DNA of 64,000 nucleotides from Streptomyces althioticus (lineage in GTDB: Bacteria; Actinomycetota; Actinomycetes; Streptomycetales; Streptomycetaceae), in the NCBI GenBank assembly GCA_014649355.1, contig BMSW01000006.1, positions 310,001-374,000 on the forward strand, written 5' to 3'. Positions within the stretch are counted from its first letter, which is position 1, and the number at the start of each line of letters is the position of its first letter. A model generated the notes under the pieces. The model saw only the letters and a program-made list of their open reading frames with translations. It was not told the DNA's origin and did no database searches. This document shows, in pieces, positions 20,462 through 27,718 of the stretch. The translations under genes were made by a program, and so were the position numbers.

Positions 20462-20920
20462 TCACGGGCTCCGGTACTGCTGCCCCAACTCGGCCGCCCG
20501 CTCCCGCACCCCTGGCTCGGGCGTCGGGCTGTCGAAGCCCCGGGGCACGGTCGACTCCCGGGTCGAGGGAGTGGGGAGGGTGTCCTCGGGGCTCTCGGCG
20601 GGCTTCGGCGACGCCGTGGGGCCCGTCGAGGGGGAGGGCGAAGGGGATCCGGTCAGGGGCGGAGGGGCCAACGGGACCGTGGGCGTCACCGGACGGTCGG
20701 AAGTCGCCGCGTTCTGCAGCGGCAGCGCGACGAGCAGGGCCACGGCGCACATCAGACCGGCGCCGACCGTCGTGCGCACCAGCCGCCGCCGTGCCGCACG
20801 GCGGCGGATCGTCTCGAACCCGCCCGGCGGGGGGCCGAGATGCTCGGACGTGGGCCGCAGGAGTTCGGCGAGCGGGTCGTCCGGCTCGAACTCGGGGCCC
20901 TCGTCAGCGTGAGTGATCAA
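20462..20920 (-). CDS. Membrane partner of the adjacent ECF sigma factor (putative anti-sigma or accessory protein)
   Basis: 152 residues. Residues 1-48 are cytoplasmic and acidic, then basic (RRRAARRRLVR). One membrane helix follows (LMCAVALLVALPLQ). The outer part is Pro/Ser/Thr-rich. The gene overlaps the end of the sigma factor gene by 17 bp, so the two are translationally coupled. Topology fits an anti-sigma regulator, but I see no clear zinc-binding ZAS motif, so that role is inferred from position only. Confidence 0.7.
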   Translation of the reverse strand: MITHADEGPEFEPDDPLAELLRPTSEHLGPPPGGFETIRRRAARRRLVRTTVGAGLMCAVALLVALPLQNAATSDRPVTPTVPLAPPPLTGSPSPSPSTGPTASPKPAESPEDTLPTPSTRESTVPRGFDSPTPEPGVRERAAELGQQYRSP

Positions 20921-21395
20921 GGTTTCTCCTCAGGTGGGCACGGAGCAGCTCCCTGGCCGCGTGAAGATCGGCCTTGATGGTTCCTTCCTTGCGTCCGGTC
21001 ACCGCGGACACCTCCCGGACCGGCAGGTCAGCGTAGTAGTGCAGCAGGATCGGCACCCGCAGCCGCTCCGGCAGCGCCTGCACCAGCATCCGCACCGACG
21101 GGTCGGAGGGCTCCGTGTGCGGGCGCACGGCCGCCTCGGTGCCGACCCGGCGGACGGTTCTGCGCTCGCGGTCGAGCCGTCGCCAGTGGTCGCGCACCAG
21201 GTTGGCCGCGGTGACGTACAGGAACGCCCGTGGTTCCGACACGGACGTCCAGCGCGACCACAGCCGGGTGAACGCCTCGGAGGCGATCTCGTGGGCCGTC
21301 TCGTCGTCGTCGACCAGACGGCGGCACCAGCCGGCGAGGCGCGGGTAGAGGGCGGCGAAGAGCTCGGACGCTGCCTGCTCGCGGGACCGTTTCAA
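20904..21395 (-). CDS. ECF-type RNA polymerase sigma factor
   Basis: 163 residues if it starts at a TTG (21393-21395) behind GGAGAG. An upstream GTG is in frame but would read through the sortase terminator hairpin, so I reject it. Region 2 is ELFAALYPRLAGWCRRLV ... ASEAFTRLWSRWTSVSEPRAFLYVTAANLVRDHWR. Region 4 is LPERLRVPILLHYYADLPVREVSAVTGRKEGTIKADLHAARELL. It is coupled to a small membrane protein downstream and lies near a sortase operon; its signal and regulon are unknown. Confidence 0.88.
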   Translation of the reverse strand: MKRSREQAASELFAALYPRLAGWCRRLVDDDETAHEIASEAFTRLWSRWTSVSEPRAFLYVTAANLVRDHWRRLDRERRTVRRVGTEAAVRPHTEPSDPSVRMLVQALPERLRVPILLHYYADLPVREVSAVTGRKEGTIKADLHAARELLRAHLRRNLDHSR

Positions 21396-21466
21396 TGCTC
21401 TCCATGGTCGGGGCGGCCCCGGTGACGGGGTGCCGCTCGTGGACGGGACGCGGGGACGCGGGAACG

Positions 21467-21504
21467 CCGTGTGCGGGCCGCCGGTACGGCGGCCCGGCAC
21501 ACGG
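21467..21504 (-). terminator. Hairpin after the sortase gene
   Basis: CCGTGTGCGGGCCGCCG pairs with CGGCGGCCCGGCACACGG around GTA, with one bulged G. It starts nine bases after the sortase stop and separates it from the sigma gene. Confidence 0.65.
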
Positions 21505-21512
21505 ACGCCGGA

Positions 21513-22139
21513 TCAGGGGGCGGTGGCGCGGAGCGCCGCGAAGACGATCACGTTGTCGCGGTACTCACCGTCCTCCAGCGGTCCGCCGCACGTGATGAGC
21601 CGCAGCTCGGGCCGTGCGGTGTCGCCGTAGACGTCCTCCGTGGGGAAGTCGGCCTTGGCGACCGTGCGGACCGAGGTGACGGCGAACCGCGCCGCCGTGC
21701 CGTTCTCCAGACGCACCGTGATCCCGTCGTCCCGCCGCAGCCGCGCGAGGTGACGGAAGACCCCGTCGCCGTGGGCGCCGACCGTGACGTGGCCGAGGAT
21801 CACCGAGGGACCCGGCCGGCCGGGGGTGGGGGAGTACCGGTACCAGCCGGCCGGGTCGTCCGCCGTGATCGGGGGGACCTCCACCGTGCGGTCCGGGGCC
21901 AGACCCAGCCGTACGACCGGGGTGTCGACCCCGATGGCGGGGATCTGCAGACCGACCGGCACCGAACGCGCCGGGGGACGCGGCCCCGAGACGGGCGACC
22001 CCGCCGCGGCGGACGGCCGGTCGCCCGGCGTCGCCGTCGCGGCCGGCCCGTCGTCGGCGGACCCGCCACCGCCGCCGCATCCCGTGACCAGGCAGGCCAC
22101 GGCCACGGCGACGACGGCGCGCCTGGAGAACGGGGTCAT
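21513..22139 (-). CDS. Class F sortase, lipoprotein-type signal
   Basis: 208 residues. The N-terminus has a lipobox-like LVTGC, then a Ser/Pro/Gly-rich linker. The sortase core contains VGLQIPAIGVDTPVVRLG, the catalytic His in VILGHVT, the catalytic Cys in LRLITCGG and the Arg in EYRDNVIVFA. This is the actinobacterial class F pattern. Sortases join surface proteins to the cell wall or each other. The ATG overlaps the stop of the preceding surface-protein gene by ATGA, so both are made together and the neighbour is the likely substrate. Confidence 0.92.
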   Translation of the reverse strand: MTPFSRRAVVAVAVACLVTGCGGGGGSADDGPAATATPGDRPSAAAGSPVSGPRPPARSVPVGLQIPAIGVDTPVVRLGLAPDRTVEVPPITADDPAGWYRYSPTPGRPGPSVILGHVTVGAHGDGVFRHLARLRRDDGITVRLENGTAARFAVTSVRTVAKADFPTEDVYGDTARPELRLITCGGPLEDGEYRDNVIVFAALRATAP

Positions 22140-22510
22140 GCCCCGGACGCCCGGCGGCGCACGACGAAGACCGCCGCGCCGCCCGCGGCAAGCACCGCGG
22201 CGGCGCCCCCGCCGATCAGCATGCCGTCGCCGCCGGACTGCCCGGCGACCGGCGCGTCACCGGTGTCGGGCGCACCGCGCGGCACCACAGTGACCCCGTC
22301 GGTGTCCTCCGCCGGAGCCGGGGTGGCCTCGGCGGCGCCGCGGTCGGACGGGACCGGACTCGGGTCGGTCTCGGCCGCCTGCTCGCGGGAGTCGGTGGGC
22401 GCCGCCGTCGTGTCGGGGACGGGGGAGGGGTCGTCGGCGAACGCCGGCATCGCGGTGGCCAGCACGGCGGTGCACGCGAGTGCCGCCGCGCTCAGGACGT
22501 TTCGGCGCAT
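22136..22510 (-). CDS. Small secreted surface protein, candidate sortase substrate
   Basis: 124 residues from the ATG at 22508-22510 behind AGGAAAGAGAG. It has a signal peptide (AALACTAVLATAMPAFA), a Pro/Thr/Ser/Glu-rich middle, a possible sorting signal PDTGDAPVAG, a hydrophobic helix (LIGGGAAAVLAAGGAAVFVV) and a basic tail RRRASGA. This is the layout of a cell-wall sorting signal, although the motif departs from LPxTG. It is coupled by a four-base overlap to the sortase gene. Confidence 0.8.
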   Translation of the reverse strand: MRRNVLSAAALACTAVLATAMPAFADDPSPVPDTTAAPTDSREQAAETDPSPVPSDRGAAEATPAPAEDTDGVTVVPRGAPDTGDAPVAGQSGGDGMLIGGGAAAVLAAGGAAVFVVRRRASGA

Positions 22511-22643
22511 GGAACGCTCTCTTTCCTGGGTCCGCCCGCACGGTCGTCCGGCGGGCTGGGGGATGGATCGTGCGGAGAGACGGGGGAGCGGGGGCCCAGG
22601 TTGCAAAGAGAAGGTAAAGCTGTGAACGGCGGTGCTACGGCGC

Positions 22644-23054
22644 TCAGTCGACGATCGCCGTTGCCTCCACCTCGACCAGCACGTCCGGCTCGAAGAGATG
22701 GTCGACGCCGATGAGGGACGACGGCGGGAGCGGCACGCGCAGCCCGATCTCCCCGGCGACCTCCTCGACGCCCGCCATGAACGGGCCGATCTTCTCGGGC
22801 GCCCAGTCGGTGACGTAGAAGGTGAGACGCAGGACGTCGTCGAAGGAGGCGCCGGCGCCGCGCAGGCCCCGCGCCGTGGCCCGGAGCGCGTGGGCGACCT
22901 GTCCGGCGAGGTCCCCCGGCGCGAGCGGAGTGCCGTCGGCGGCGCGGGCGACCTGCCCGCTGACGTGCACGTGCCGGGTGCCCGTCCCCACGGCGACGTG
23001 CTCGTAGGGGGTGGGCTGCAGCATGCCTTCGGGCGTGAAACGGCGGACGGCCAC
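22644..23054 (-). CDS. RidA-family protein (YjgF/YER057c/UK114)
   Basis: 136 residues from the GTG at 23052-23054 behind GAGGAG. Family motifs are VHVSGQVARAADGTPLAPGD, GASFDDVLRLTFYVTDW and SLIGVDHLFEPDVLVEVEATAI. The catalytic Arg of the true RidA imine deaminase should lie before the final VEVEA segment, but here that position is not Arg. It may therefore be one of the Rid2-7 subfamilies without 2-aminoacrylate deaminase activity. It diverges from an HxlR regulator that probably controls it. Confidence 0.85.
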   Translation of the reverse strand: MAVRRFTPEGMLQPTPYEHVAVGTGTRHVHVSGQVARAADGTPLAPGDLAGQVAHALRATARGLRGAGASFDDVLRLTFYVTDWAPEKIGPFMAGVEEVAGEIGLRVPLPPSSLIGVDHLFEPDVLVEVEATAIVD

Positions 23055-23079
23055 GGGGGTCTCCTCGTGTCGGATGAGT

Positions 23080-23089
23080 AGGTATACCT
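23080..23089. promoter_or_regulatory. Palindrome between RidA and HxlR genes
   Basis: AGGTATACCT is a perfect 10-bp palindrome. It overlaps a wider GTAT-N7-ATAC arrangement (23082-23096), midway in the 79-bp divergent region. It is a plausible HxlR-dimer site overlapping -10-like elements. Confidence 0.4.
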
Positions 23090-23133
23090 TTGATACTTGG
23101 TGGCCGAAGGACACTTCAAGGAGACCAGGTATC

Positions 23134-23514
23134 GTGCCGGAAACCGACGACGTCCGCGCGAGCGGCGAGCTGCGGATCGAGAACGCGCACCGCGAGCTGC
23201 TCGACCAGGTGCTCGACAAGTGGTCGCTCAGCGTCCTCAACGAACTCTGCGAGCGGCCCTGCCGCTTCAACGACCTGCGCCGCGCCATCCCGACGGTGAC
23301 CCAGAAGTCCCTCACCGCGACCCTGCGCAGACTCGAACGCAACGGCATCGTCGAGCGCGAGGTCGTCAGCTCGCGCCCCGTCGCCGTGGAGTACCGCATC
23401 ACGCCGCTCGGCAAGACCATGCGACGGCCTGTCGACGTGCTGCTGGAGTGGGCCACGGCCCACATGCCCGAGATCGAGCGGGCCCGCGACGCCTTCGACG
23501 ACGGCCTCGGCTGA
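23134..23514 (+). CDS. HxlR-family transcriptional regulator
   Basis: 126 residues from a GTG behind AAGGAG. The winged helix is textbook HxlR: DQVLDKWSLSVLNELCERPCRFNDLRRAIPTVTQKSLTATLRRLERNGIVEREV, then PVAVEYRITPLGKTM. The Cys in RPCRF sits where redox-sensing HxlR proteins such as HypR and YodB carry thiols, so quinone or aldehyde sensing is possible but unproven. It diverges from the RidA-family gene. Confidence 0.9.
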   Translation: MPETDDVRASGELRIENAHRELLDQVLDKWSLSVLNELCERPCRFNDLRRAIPTVTQKSLTATLRRLERNGIVEREVVSSRPVAVEYRITPLGKTMRRPVDVLLEWATAHMPEIERARDAFDDGLG

Positions 23515-23614
23515 GGCCGCGACACGCGCCGTTCGCGCGAAAGCGGGGCACGGGCCGCGCCCAGGGTGTACCAAAGGGCCGGAACGCACCGTGCGACGCG
23601 AGTGGGAGCGATAC

Positions 23615-24055
23615 GTGGCGATCCAGCGGATGGACAACGTGGCCGTCGTCGTCGACGACCTGGAGGCGGCCGTCGCCTTCTTCACCGACCTCGGCATGGA
23701 GGTGGAGGGCCGGGGCGAGATCGAGGGGAGCGTCCCGGACGGGATGCTCGGCCTCGACGGCGTCCACACGGCCATCGCGATGCTGCGCACCCCCGACGGC
23801 CACGGGAAGCTGGAGCTGACCCAGTTCCACACCCCCGCCGCGGTCGCCATGGGTCCCCCCGACCCGCCGCCGCACACCCTGGGCCTGCACCGCGTGATGT
23901 TCGCCGTCGACGACCTGGACGACACGATCGCCCGGCTGCGCCGCCACGGCGCGGAACTCATCGGCGAGGTGGTCCGTTACGAGAACGCCTACCGCCTCTG
24001 CCAGCTGCGCGGCCCGTCGGGCATCCTCGTCGCCCTGGCGGAGCCGATCGGCTAG
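23615..24055 (+). CDS. VOC (glyoxalase/bleomycin-resistance fold) protein
   Basis: 146 residues from the GTG at 23615 after GGGAGCG; an earlier ATG at 23591 has no site. Two beta-alpha-beta-beta-beta modules are seen: MDNVAVVVDDLEAAVAFFTDLG and HRVMFAVDDLDDTIARLRRHGAE, with TQFHTP and LRGPSGILVALAE. His and Glu residues in the usual metal positions are present. The substrate is unknown. Confidence 0.85.
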   Translation: MAIQRMDNVAVVVDDLEAAVAFFTDLGMEVEGRGEIEGSVPDGMLGLDGVHTAIAMLRTPDGHGKLELTQFHTPAAVAMGPPDPPPHTLGLHRVMFAVDDLDDTIARLRRHGAELIGEVVRYENAYRLCQLRGPSGILVALAEPIG

Positions 24056-24073
24056 CCGTTCCGTCCGGGGACG

Positions 24074-24104
24074 TTGACCTCAACCGGACTTGAGTTTCTA
24101 CGTT
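24074..24104 (+). promoter_or_regulatory. MerR/SoxR-type promoter with 19-bp spacer
   Basis: -35 TTGACC (24074-24079), 19-bp spacer, -10 TACGTT (24099-24104). Inside the spacer lies CCTCAACCGGACTTGAGT (24078-24095), an inverted repeat of CTCAA/TTGAG. This matches the SoxR box layout (CCTCAA-N6-TTGAGG). An overlong spacer with a dyad is the signature of promoters activated by MerR-family twisting. It is 53 bp upstream of the next gene. Confidence 0.75.
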
Positions 24105-24156
24105 CGTCCTCGAGAGCCGCGGCAACGGGCCGCGGCGCCCCACGAGGAGGTCTGTC

Positions 24157-24645
24157 ATGGACGAGCGCACGGCCGAGGCGGAGATTCCCGCGCGCTACCA
24201 CTACGCGGTGGTCCCGCACATCATGGTCGACGACGCAGCGGCCGCGATCGACTTCTACCGGCGGGCGTTCGGCGCGCGGGAGGACTTCCGGCTGGAGGCG
24301 CCGGGCGGGGGAGTGCTGCACGCCGAGATCACCATCGGGCGGTCGGCGCTGATGCTGGGCGACGCGAGCGTGAAGGAGGCGGAGGACGCGTCGTTCACCG
24401 CGCCCGCCTTCCTCGGCGGCGGCACCTCCGTCACGCTGCACGTCTTCGTGCCGGACGTCGACGCGCTGGCAGCGCGGGCGGAGGCGGAGGGCGCGGAGAT
24501 CGTCCAGCCGCCCACGGACATGTTTCACGGCGACCGCACGGTGATCCTGCGGGACCCGTCGGGGCACCTGTGGGTGTTCCTGACCCACCTCGAGGACGTG
24601 AGCGAGGACGAACTCAGGCGACGCCTGGCGGCCGCCGCCCTGTGA
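24157..24645 (+). CDS. PhnB-like VOC-family protein
   Basis: 162 residues behind GAGGAGG. The family layout is clear: VVPHIMVDDAAAAIDFYRRAFGA, GVLHAEITIGRSALMLGD, LHVFVPDVDALAARAEAEGA, then RTVILRDPSGHLWVFLTH. Members are metal-dependent lyases, dioxygenases or binding proteins for electrophilic compounds. The promoter carries a SoxR/MerR-type operator, so expression probably responds to redox-cycling compounds or an electrophile. No MerR gene is present in this window. Confidence 0.88.
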   Translation: MDERTAEAEIPARYHYAVVPHIMVDDAAAAIDFYRRAFGAREDFRLEAPGGGVLHAEITIGRSALMLGDASVKEAEDASFTAPAFLGGGTSVTLHVFVPDVDALAARAEAEGAEIVQPPTDMFHGDRTVILRDPSGHLWVFLTHLEDVSEDELRRRLAAAAL

Positions 24646-24663
24646 CCACGGGGCGCCCGCCGC

Positions 24664-25560
24664 TCAGGCGGCCACCTCCTCGACCGTGACGCCCAGCCGC
24701 CCGGCGACGGTGGTGAGCGCCGCGCCCAGCGGCAGCCCCACCCGGGCCCGGGCGTGCCGGTCGCCGCGGGTCGGGTCCCGGTTGACGATCAGCACGGGCT
24801 TGCCGCTCTCCGCCGCCAGCCGCACGAACCGCAGCCCCGACATCACCGTCAGCGAGGACCCCAGGACCAGCAGGGACTCCGACTCCCGCACCATCCGCCG
24901 GCACAGCTCGACCCGCTGCGGCGGCACCGTCTCCCCGAAGAACACCACGTCCGGCTTGAGGACGCCGCCGCACACCGCGCACGGCACCACACGGAAGCCG
25001 ACGACCTGGTCGTCGGTGAGGTCGGCGTCGCCGTCGGGGTTGATCCCGGCGGCCACCGGCGAGAAGCCGGGGTTCGCCGCCTCCAGCCGCTCCGCGAGCT
25101 CACTGCGCGGGCTCATGCGCCCGCACGAGAGGCAGACCACCCGGTCCAGGCTCCCGTGCAGCTCCACCACGTCCTCGCTGCCGGCGGCCTGGTGCAGCCC
25201 GTCCACGTTCTGGGTGATCACACCGGACACCAGACCGTCGCGGCCGAACGCGGCCACCGCCCGGTGTCCCGCGTTCGGCAGGGCACGGCCGAAGGTCCGC
25301 CAGCCCAGATGGCTCCGCGCCCAGTACCGGCGCCGGGCGGCGGCCCCGCCCACGAACTCCTGGAACGTCATCGGGGTGTGCCGGCTCAAGCTCCCGCCCT
25401 CGCCGCGGTAGTCGGGGATCCCGGACTCCGTGGAGATCCCGGCGCCGCTGAGCGCCAGCACACCACCGGCACGCAGCGCGTCGGCGACGGGGTCCAGATC
25501 CGTGGTGGCCGGCGGCAGGTCCTCCGTCGGGGTCCATCTCAAAGTGGGGCGCACGCGCAT
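24664..25560 (-). CDS. Sirtuin (NAD+-dependent protein deacylase)
   Basis: 298 residues from the ATG at 25558-25560; a longer frame adds 26 unlikely residues. NAD-binding motifs: LSGAGISTESGIPDYRG, then VITQNVDGLHQAAG and catalytic His in VELHGSLD. Zinc ligands are two CxxC pairs (VCLSCGR and PCAVCGG). LKPDVVFFGE and LVLGSSLTV follow. It removes acyl groups from lysines using NAD+. Some 45 residues between the CxxC pairs are longer than in the shortest bacterial sirtuins. Confidence 0.94.
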   Translation of the reverse strand: MRVRPTLRWTPTEDLPPATTDLDPVADALRAGGVLALSGAGISTESGIPDYRGEGGSLSRHTPMTFQEFVGGAAARRRYWARSHLGWRTFGRALPNAGHRAVAAFGRDGLVSGVITQNVDGLHQAAGSEDVVELHGSLDRVVCLSCGRMSPRSELAERLEAANPGFSPVAAGINPDGDADLTDDQVVGFRVVPCAVCGGVLKPDVVFFGETVPPQRVELCRRMVRESESLLVLGSSLTVMSGLRFVRLAAESGKPVLIVNRDPTRGDRHARARVGLPLGAALTTVAGRLGVTVEEVAA

Positions 25561-25698
25561 GCCCACCAGGGTACGGAACCCCTGCAAACGCCTGGTGATC
25601 CCCGATCCGGTGACCCGCGCCGTCGACCCCGTCGCCATCAGTGGTCCGGCCGCCGCCGCGTCCGCCCGGTCACCACGGCGGCTCCCGCGCCGGGACGG

Positions 25699-26310
25699 TC
25701 ACTCCTGGTCCAGGAGCCGTTCGGCCATCGCGCGCGCGTCCCGCAGGCAGCGGCTGTCGCCCTCCAGGCCCGCCCGTACCATCGCTCCCTCCAGGAGGAA
25801 GGCGATCTGCCGTGCCGTGGTCCGGGCGGCGTCGGGACGGCCGGGCAGCAACGCGGTGACATGCTCCGCGATCATCCGCTCCACCTCTTCCTTCTGCCGG
25901 CGCACCTGCGCCCGCCCCTCGTGCCCGGCGGGCATCTCCGAGGCCGCGTTGAGCAGTCCGCACCCCCGGAAGTCGCCGGTGGGAGGGGCGTCCGCGCCGT
26001 CGATGTAGGTGTCGAAGACGCCCAGCACGCCGTCGCGGGGGTCCGGCTCCGGGCCCACGCGCTCCCGGTACCGCACCAGCCAGTCCTCGTGCCGGTCGTC
26101 CAGATAGGCCCTGACGAGGTCCGCCTTGGAGGAGAAGTTGTTGTAGAGGCTCATCTTCGCCACACCGGCCTCGGCGGTGATGGTGTCGATGCCCGTGGCC
26201 GTCACGCCCTCCTGGTAGAAGCGCCGCGCCGCCGCCCGCAGGATCCGCTCCCGCGCGGGGCGTCTCCTCCCCGGCCGCACCGTTTCCGCCGACTCCCGCT
26301 CGCTCGACAT
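25699..26310 (-). CDS. TetR-family regulator
   Basis: 203 residues, ATG behind GAGAGGGG. The DNA-binding domain is RERILRAAARRFYQEGVTATGIDTITAEAGVAKMSLYNNFSSKADLVRAYL. The C-terminal ligand domain contains FRGCGLLNAASEM, as in a common AcrR-like group. It diverges from an alpha/beta hydrolase across an inverted repeat and likely represses both. Confidence 0.92.
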   Translation of the reverse strand: MSSERESAETVRPGRRRPARERILRAAARRFYQEGVTATGIDTITAEAGVAKMSLYNNFSSKADLVRAYLDDRHEDWLVRYRERVGPEPDPRDGVLGVFDTYIDGADAPPTGDFRGCGLLNAASEMPAGHEGRAQVRRQKEEVERMIAEHVTALLPGRPDAARTTARQIAFLLEGAMVRAGLEGDSRCLRDARAMAERLLDQE

Positions 26311-26329
26311 GACGCACCCCTCTCTGTGC

Positions 26330-26348
26330 AGACTGGTCTACCTAGTCT
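26330..26348. promoter_or_regulatory. TetR-type operator candidate
   Basis: AGACT and AGTCT form an inverted repeat around nine bases (26330-26348), with an inner GGTCTACC. It is 19 bp upstream of the TetR start and 60 bp upstream of the hydrolase start. Confidence 0.55.
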
Positions 26349-26407
26349 ACGGGACTGTCGGCGCGCTCGCCGACGTACCGCCGCCCCCGGCCCCCGAGGA
26401 GGGCACC

Positions 26408-27250
26408 ATGTCGTTCCTGACCGACCACCTCGTCGTCGACGGAGTACGCCTGGCCTACCGCGACAGCGGAAACGGAGAGCCGGTCGTCTTCCTCCACGGC
26501 ACGCCCTCCCACTCCTACGAGTGGCGCGACGTCGTCCCCCACATCGAGGCGGCCGGCCACCGAGTCGTCGTGTACGACCTGCTGGGGCACGGCCTCTCCG
26601 AACGCCCCGCCCACCGGGACACCTCCGTCGCCGGCCAGACCGACCTGCTCGGGCACCTCCTCGACGCCCTCGGTGTCGGGGAGGTGAGCCTGGTGGCGCA
26701 CGACATCGGCGGAGCCGTCGCCCTGCGCTTCGCCCTCGCCCACCCCGGACGGGTACGCCGCCTCATGATCATGGACGCGGTGAGCTACGACTCCTGGCCC
26801 TCGCCCACCTGGCGCCGGATCATCGACGAGGACCTGGACTCGCACGCGGCCCTGCCGCAGGAGGAGTTCGACGCCCTGCTGACCCGTCAGCTCTCCATGA
26901 CGGTCGCCGACACGTCGCGGATGAGCGGCGACGTCCTGCGCGCGTACCTGGCGCCCCACGCGTCACGGCTCGGCCGCACCTCCTTCTTCGAGCACCAGGT
27001 GCGCCACTACGACGCCCGCTACACCCAGGAGATCGCCGGCCGGCTCGGTGAGCTCACGATGCCCGTGCGCATCCTGTGGGGCGCGGAGGACCAGTGGCAG
27101 CCCGTCCACTACGCGGAGCGCCTGCGCGACGACATCCCCGGCGCCGAACTCGTCGTCCTGCCGGACGCCGGTCACTTCCTCATGGAGGACGCTCCCGACC
27201 GCGTCGCCCGGGAGATCCGCGACTTCCTGGCCGCGACACCCGTGTCCTGA
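26408..27250 (+). CDS. Alpha/beta hydrolase with Asp nucleophile (epoxide hydrolase/haloalkane dehalogenase-like)
   Basis: 280 residues from the ATG at 26408. The HGTP oxyanion motif is at 30-33 (FLHGTPSHSYEWR). The nucleophile elbow is SLVAHDIGGAV with Asp99 rather than Ser, as in epoxide hydrolases and haloalkane or fluoroacetate dehalogenases. The catalytic His is in PDAGHFLMED. Which carbon-oxygen or carbon-halogen bond it cuts cannot be told. A divergent TetR protein probably controls it. Confidence 0.88.
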   Translation: MSFLTDHLVVDGVRLAYRDSGNGEPVVFLHGTPSHSYEWRDVVPHIEAAGHRVVVYDLLGHGLSERPAHRDTSVAGQTDLLGHLLDALGVGEVSLVAHDIGGAVALRFALAHPGRVRRLMIMDAVSYDSWPSPTWRRIIDEDLDSHAALPQEEFDALLTRQLSMTVADTSRMSGDVLRAYLAPHASRLGRTSFFEHQVRHYDARYTQEIAGRLGELTMPVRILWGAEDQWQPVHYAERLRDDIPGAELVVLPDAGHFLMEDAPDRVAREIRDFLAATPVS

Positions 27251-27270
27251 CCCTCACCGGCGTGAGCGAG

Positions 27271-27314
27271 CACGCGGAAGGCCCCCGTCCGTGAAGACGG
27301 GGGCCTTCCGCGTG
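27271..27314. terminator. 19-bp hairpin between convergent genes
   Basis: CACGCGGAAGGCCCCCGTC (27271-27289) pairs perfectly with 27296-27314 around CGTGAA. It is 21 bp after the hydrolase stop and 46 bp from the convergent stop, likely bidirectional. Confidence 0.85.
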
Positions 27315-27359
27315 CAGGCAGAGACCTGCGGGGGTCACCTCACACCGGTGAATGCGCCC

Positions 27360-27644
27360 TTAGGCGTGGGCGTGACCGCCCCGGTGGCTGCGACCGGTGA
27401 AAACCCGGTACAGCGCGAGGAGAATGACAGAGCCGATGATGGCCGCGATCCACGTCGACAGGTCGAAGAAACCGTCGATCGAGTCCACCCCGAATATCAC
27501 CTTGCCCAGGAAGCCGCCGAGCAGACCGCCCGCGATGCCGATGAGCATGGTGATGATGATGCCGCCCGGGTCCTTGCCCGGCATGATTGCCTTGGCGATC
27601 GCGCCGGCGATCAGACCGATGAAAATCCAAGCGATAATGCCCAT
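27360..27644 (-). CDS. GlsB/YeaQ/YmgE-family stress membrane protein
   Basis: 94 residues, ATG behind AAAGGAG. Three helices with glycine zippers are seen: GIIAWIFIGLIAGAIAKAIM, GIIITMLIGIAGGLLGGFLG and WIAAIIGSVILLALYRV. MPGKDPGG between the first two is the family signature (transglycosylase-associated protein). The His-rich tail SHRGGHAHA is a small oddity. These proteins are induced by stress in many bacteria; function is unknown. Confidence 0.92.
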   Translation of the reverse strand: MGIIAWIFIGLIAGAIAKAIMPGKDPGGIIITMLIGIAGGLLGGFLGKVIFGVDSIDGFFDLSTWIAAIIGSVILLALYRVFTGRSHRGGHAHA

Positions 27645-27718
27645 CACTGACTCCTTTGACGTCGGTTCGCGGAACGTGTATCCGCGAATCACGCGTCCTA
27701 ACAAAACTCTTATGGGAA

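Noticed and set aside
21396-21500. The longer sigma-factor start at GTG 21500
   Set aside because: It would make protein from the sortase terminator hairpin, and the extra residues look non-coding.
27645-27718. A SigB-like promoter before the GlsB/YmgE gene
   Set aside because: GGATAC could be a -10, but no -35 with the right sequence and spacing was convincing.
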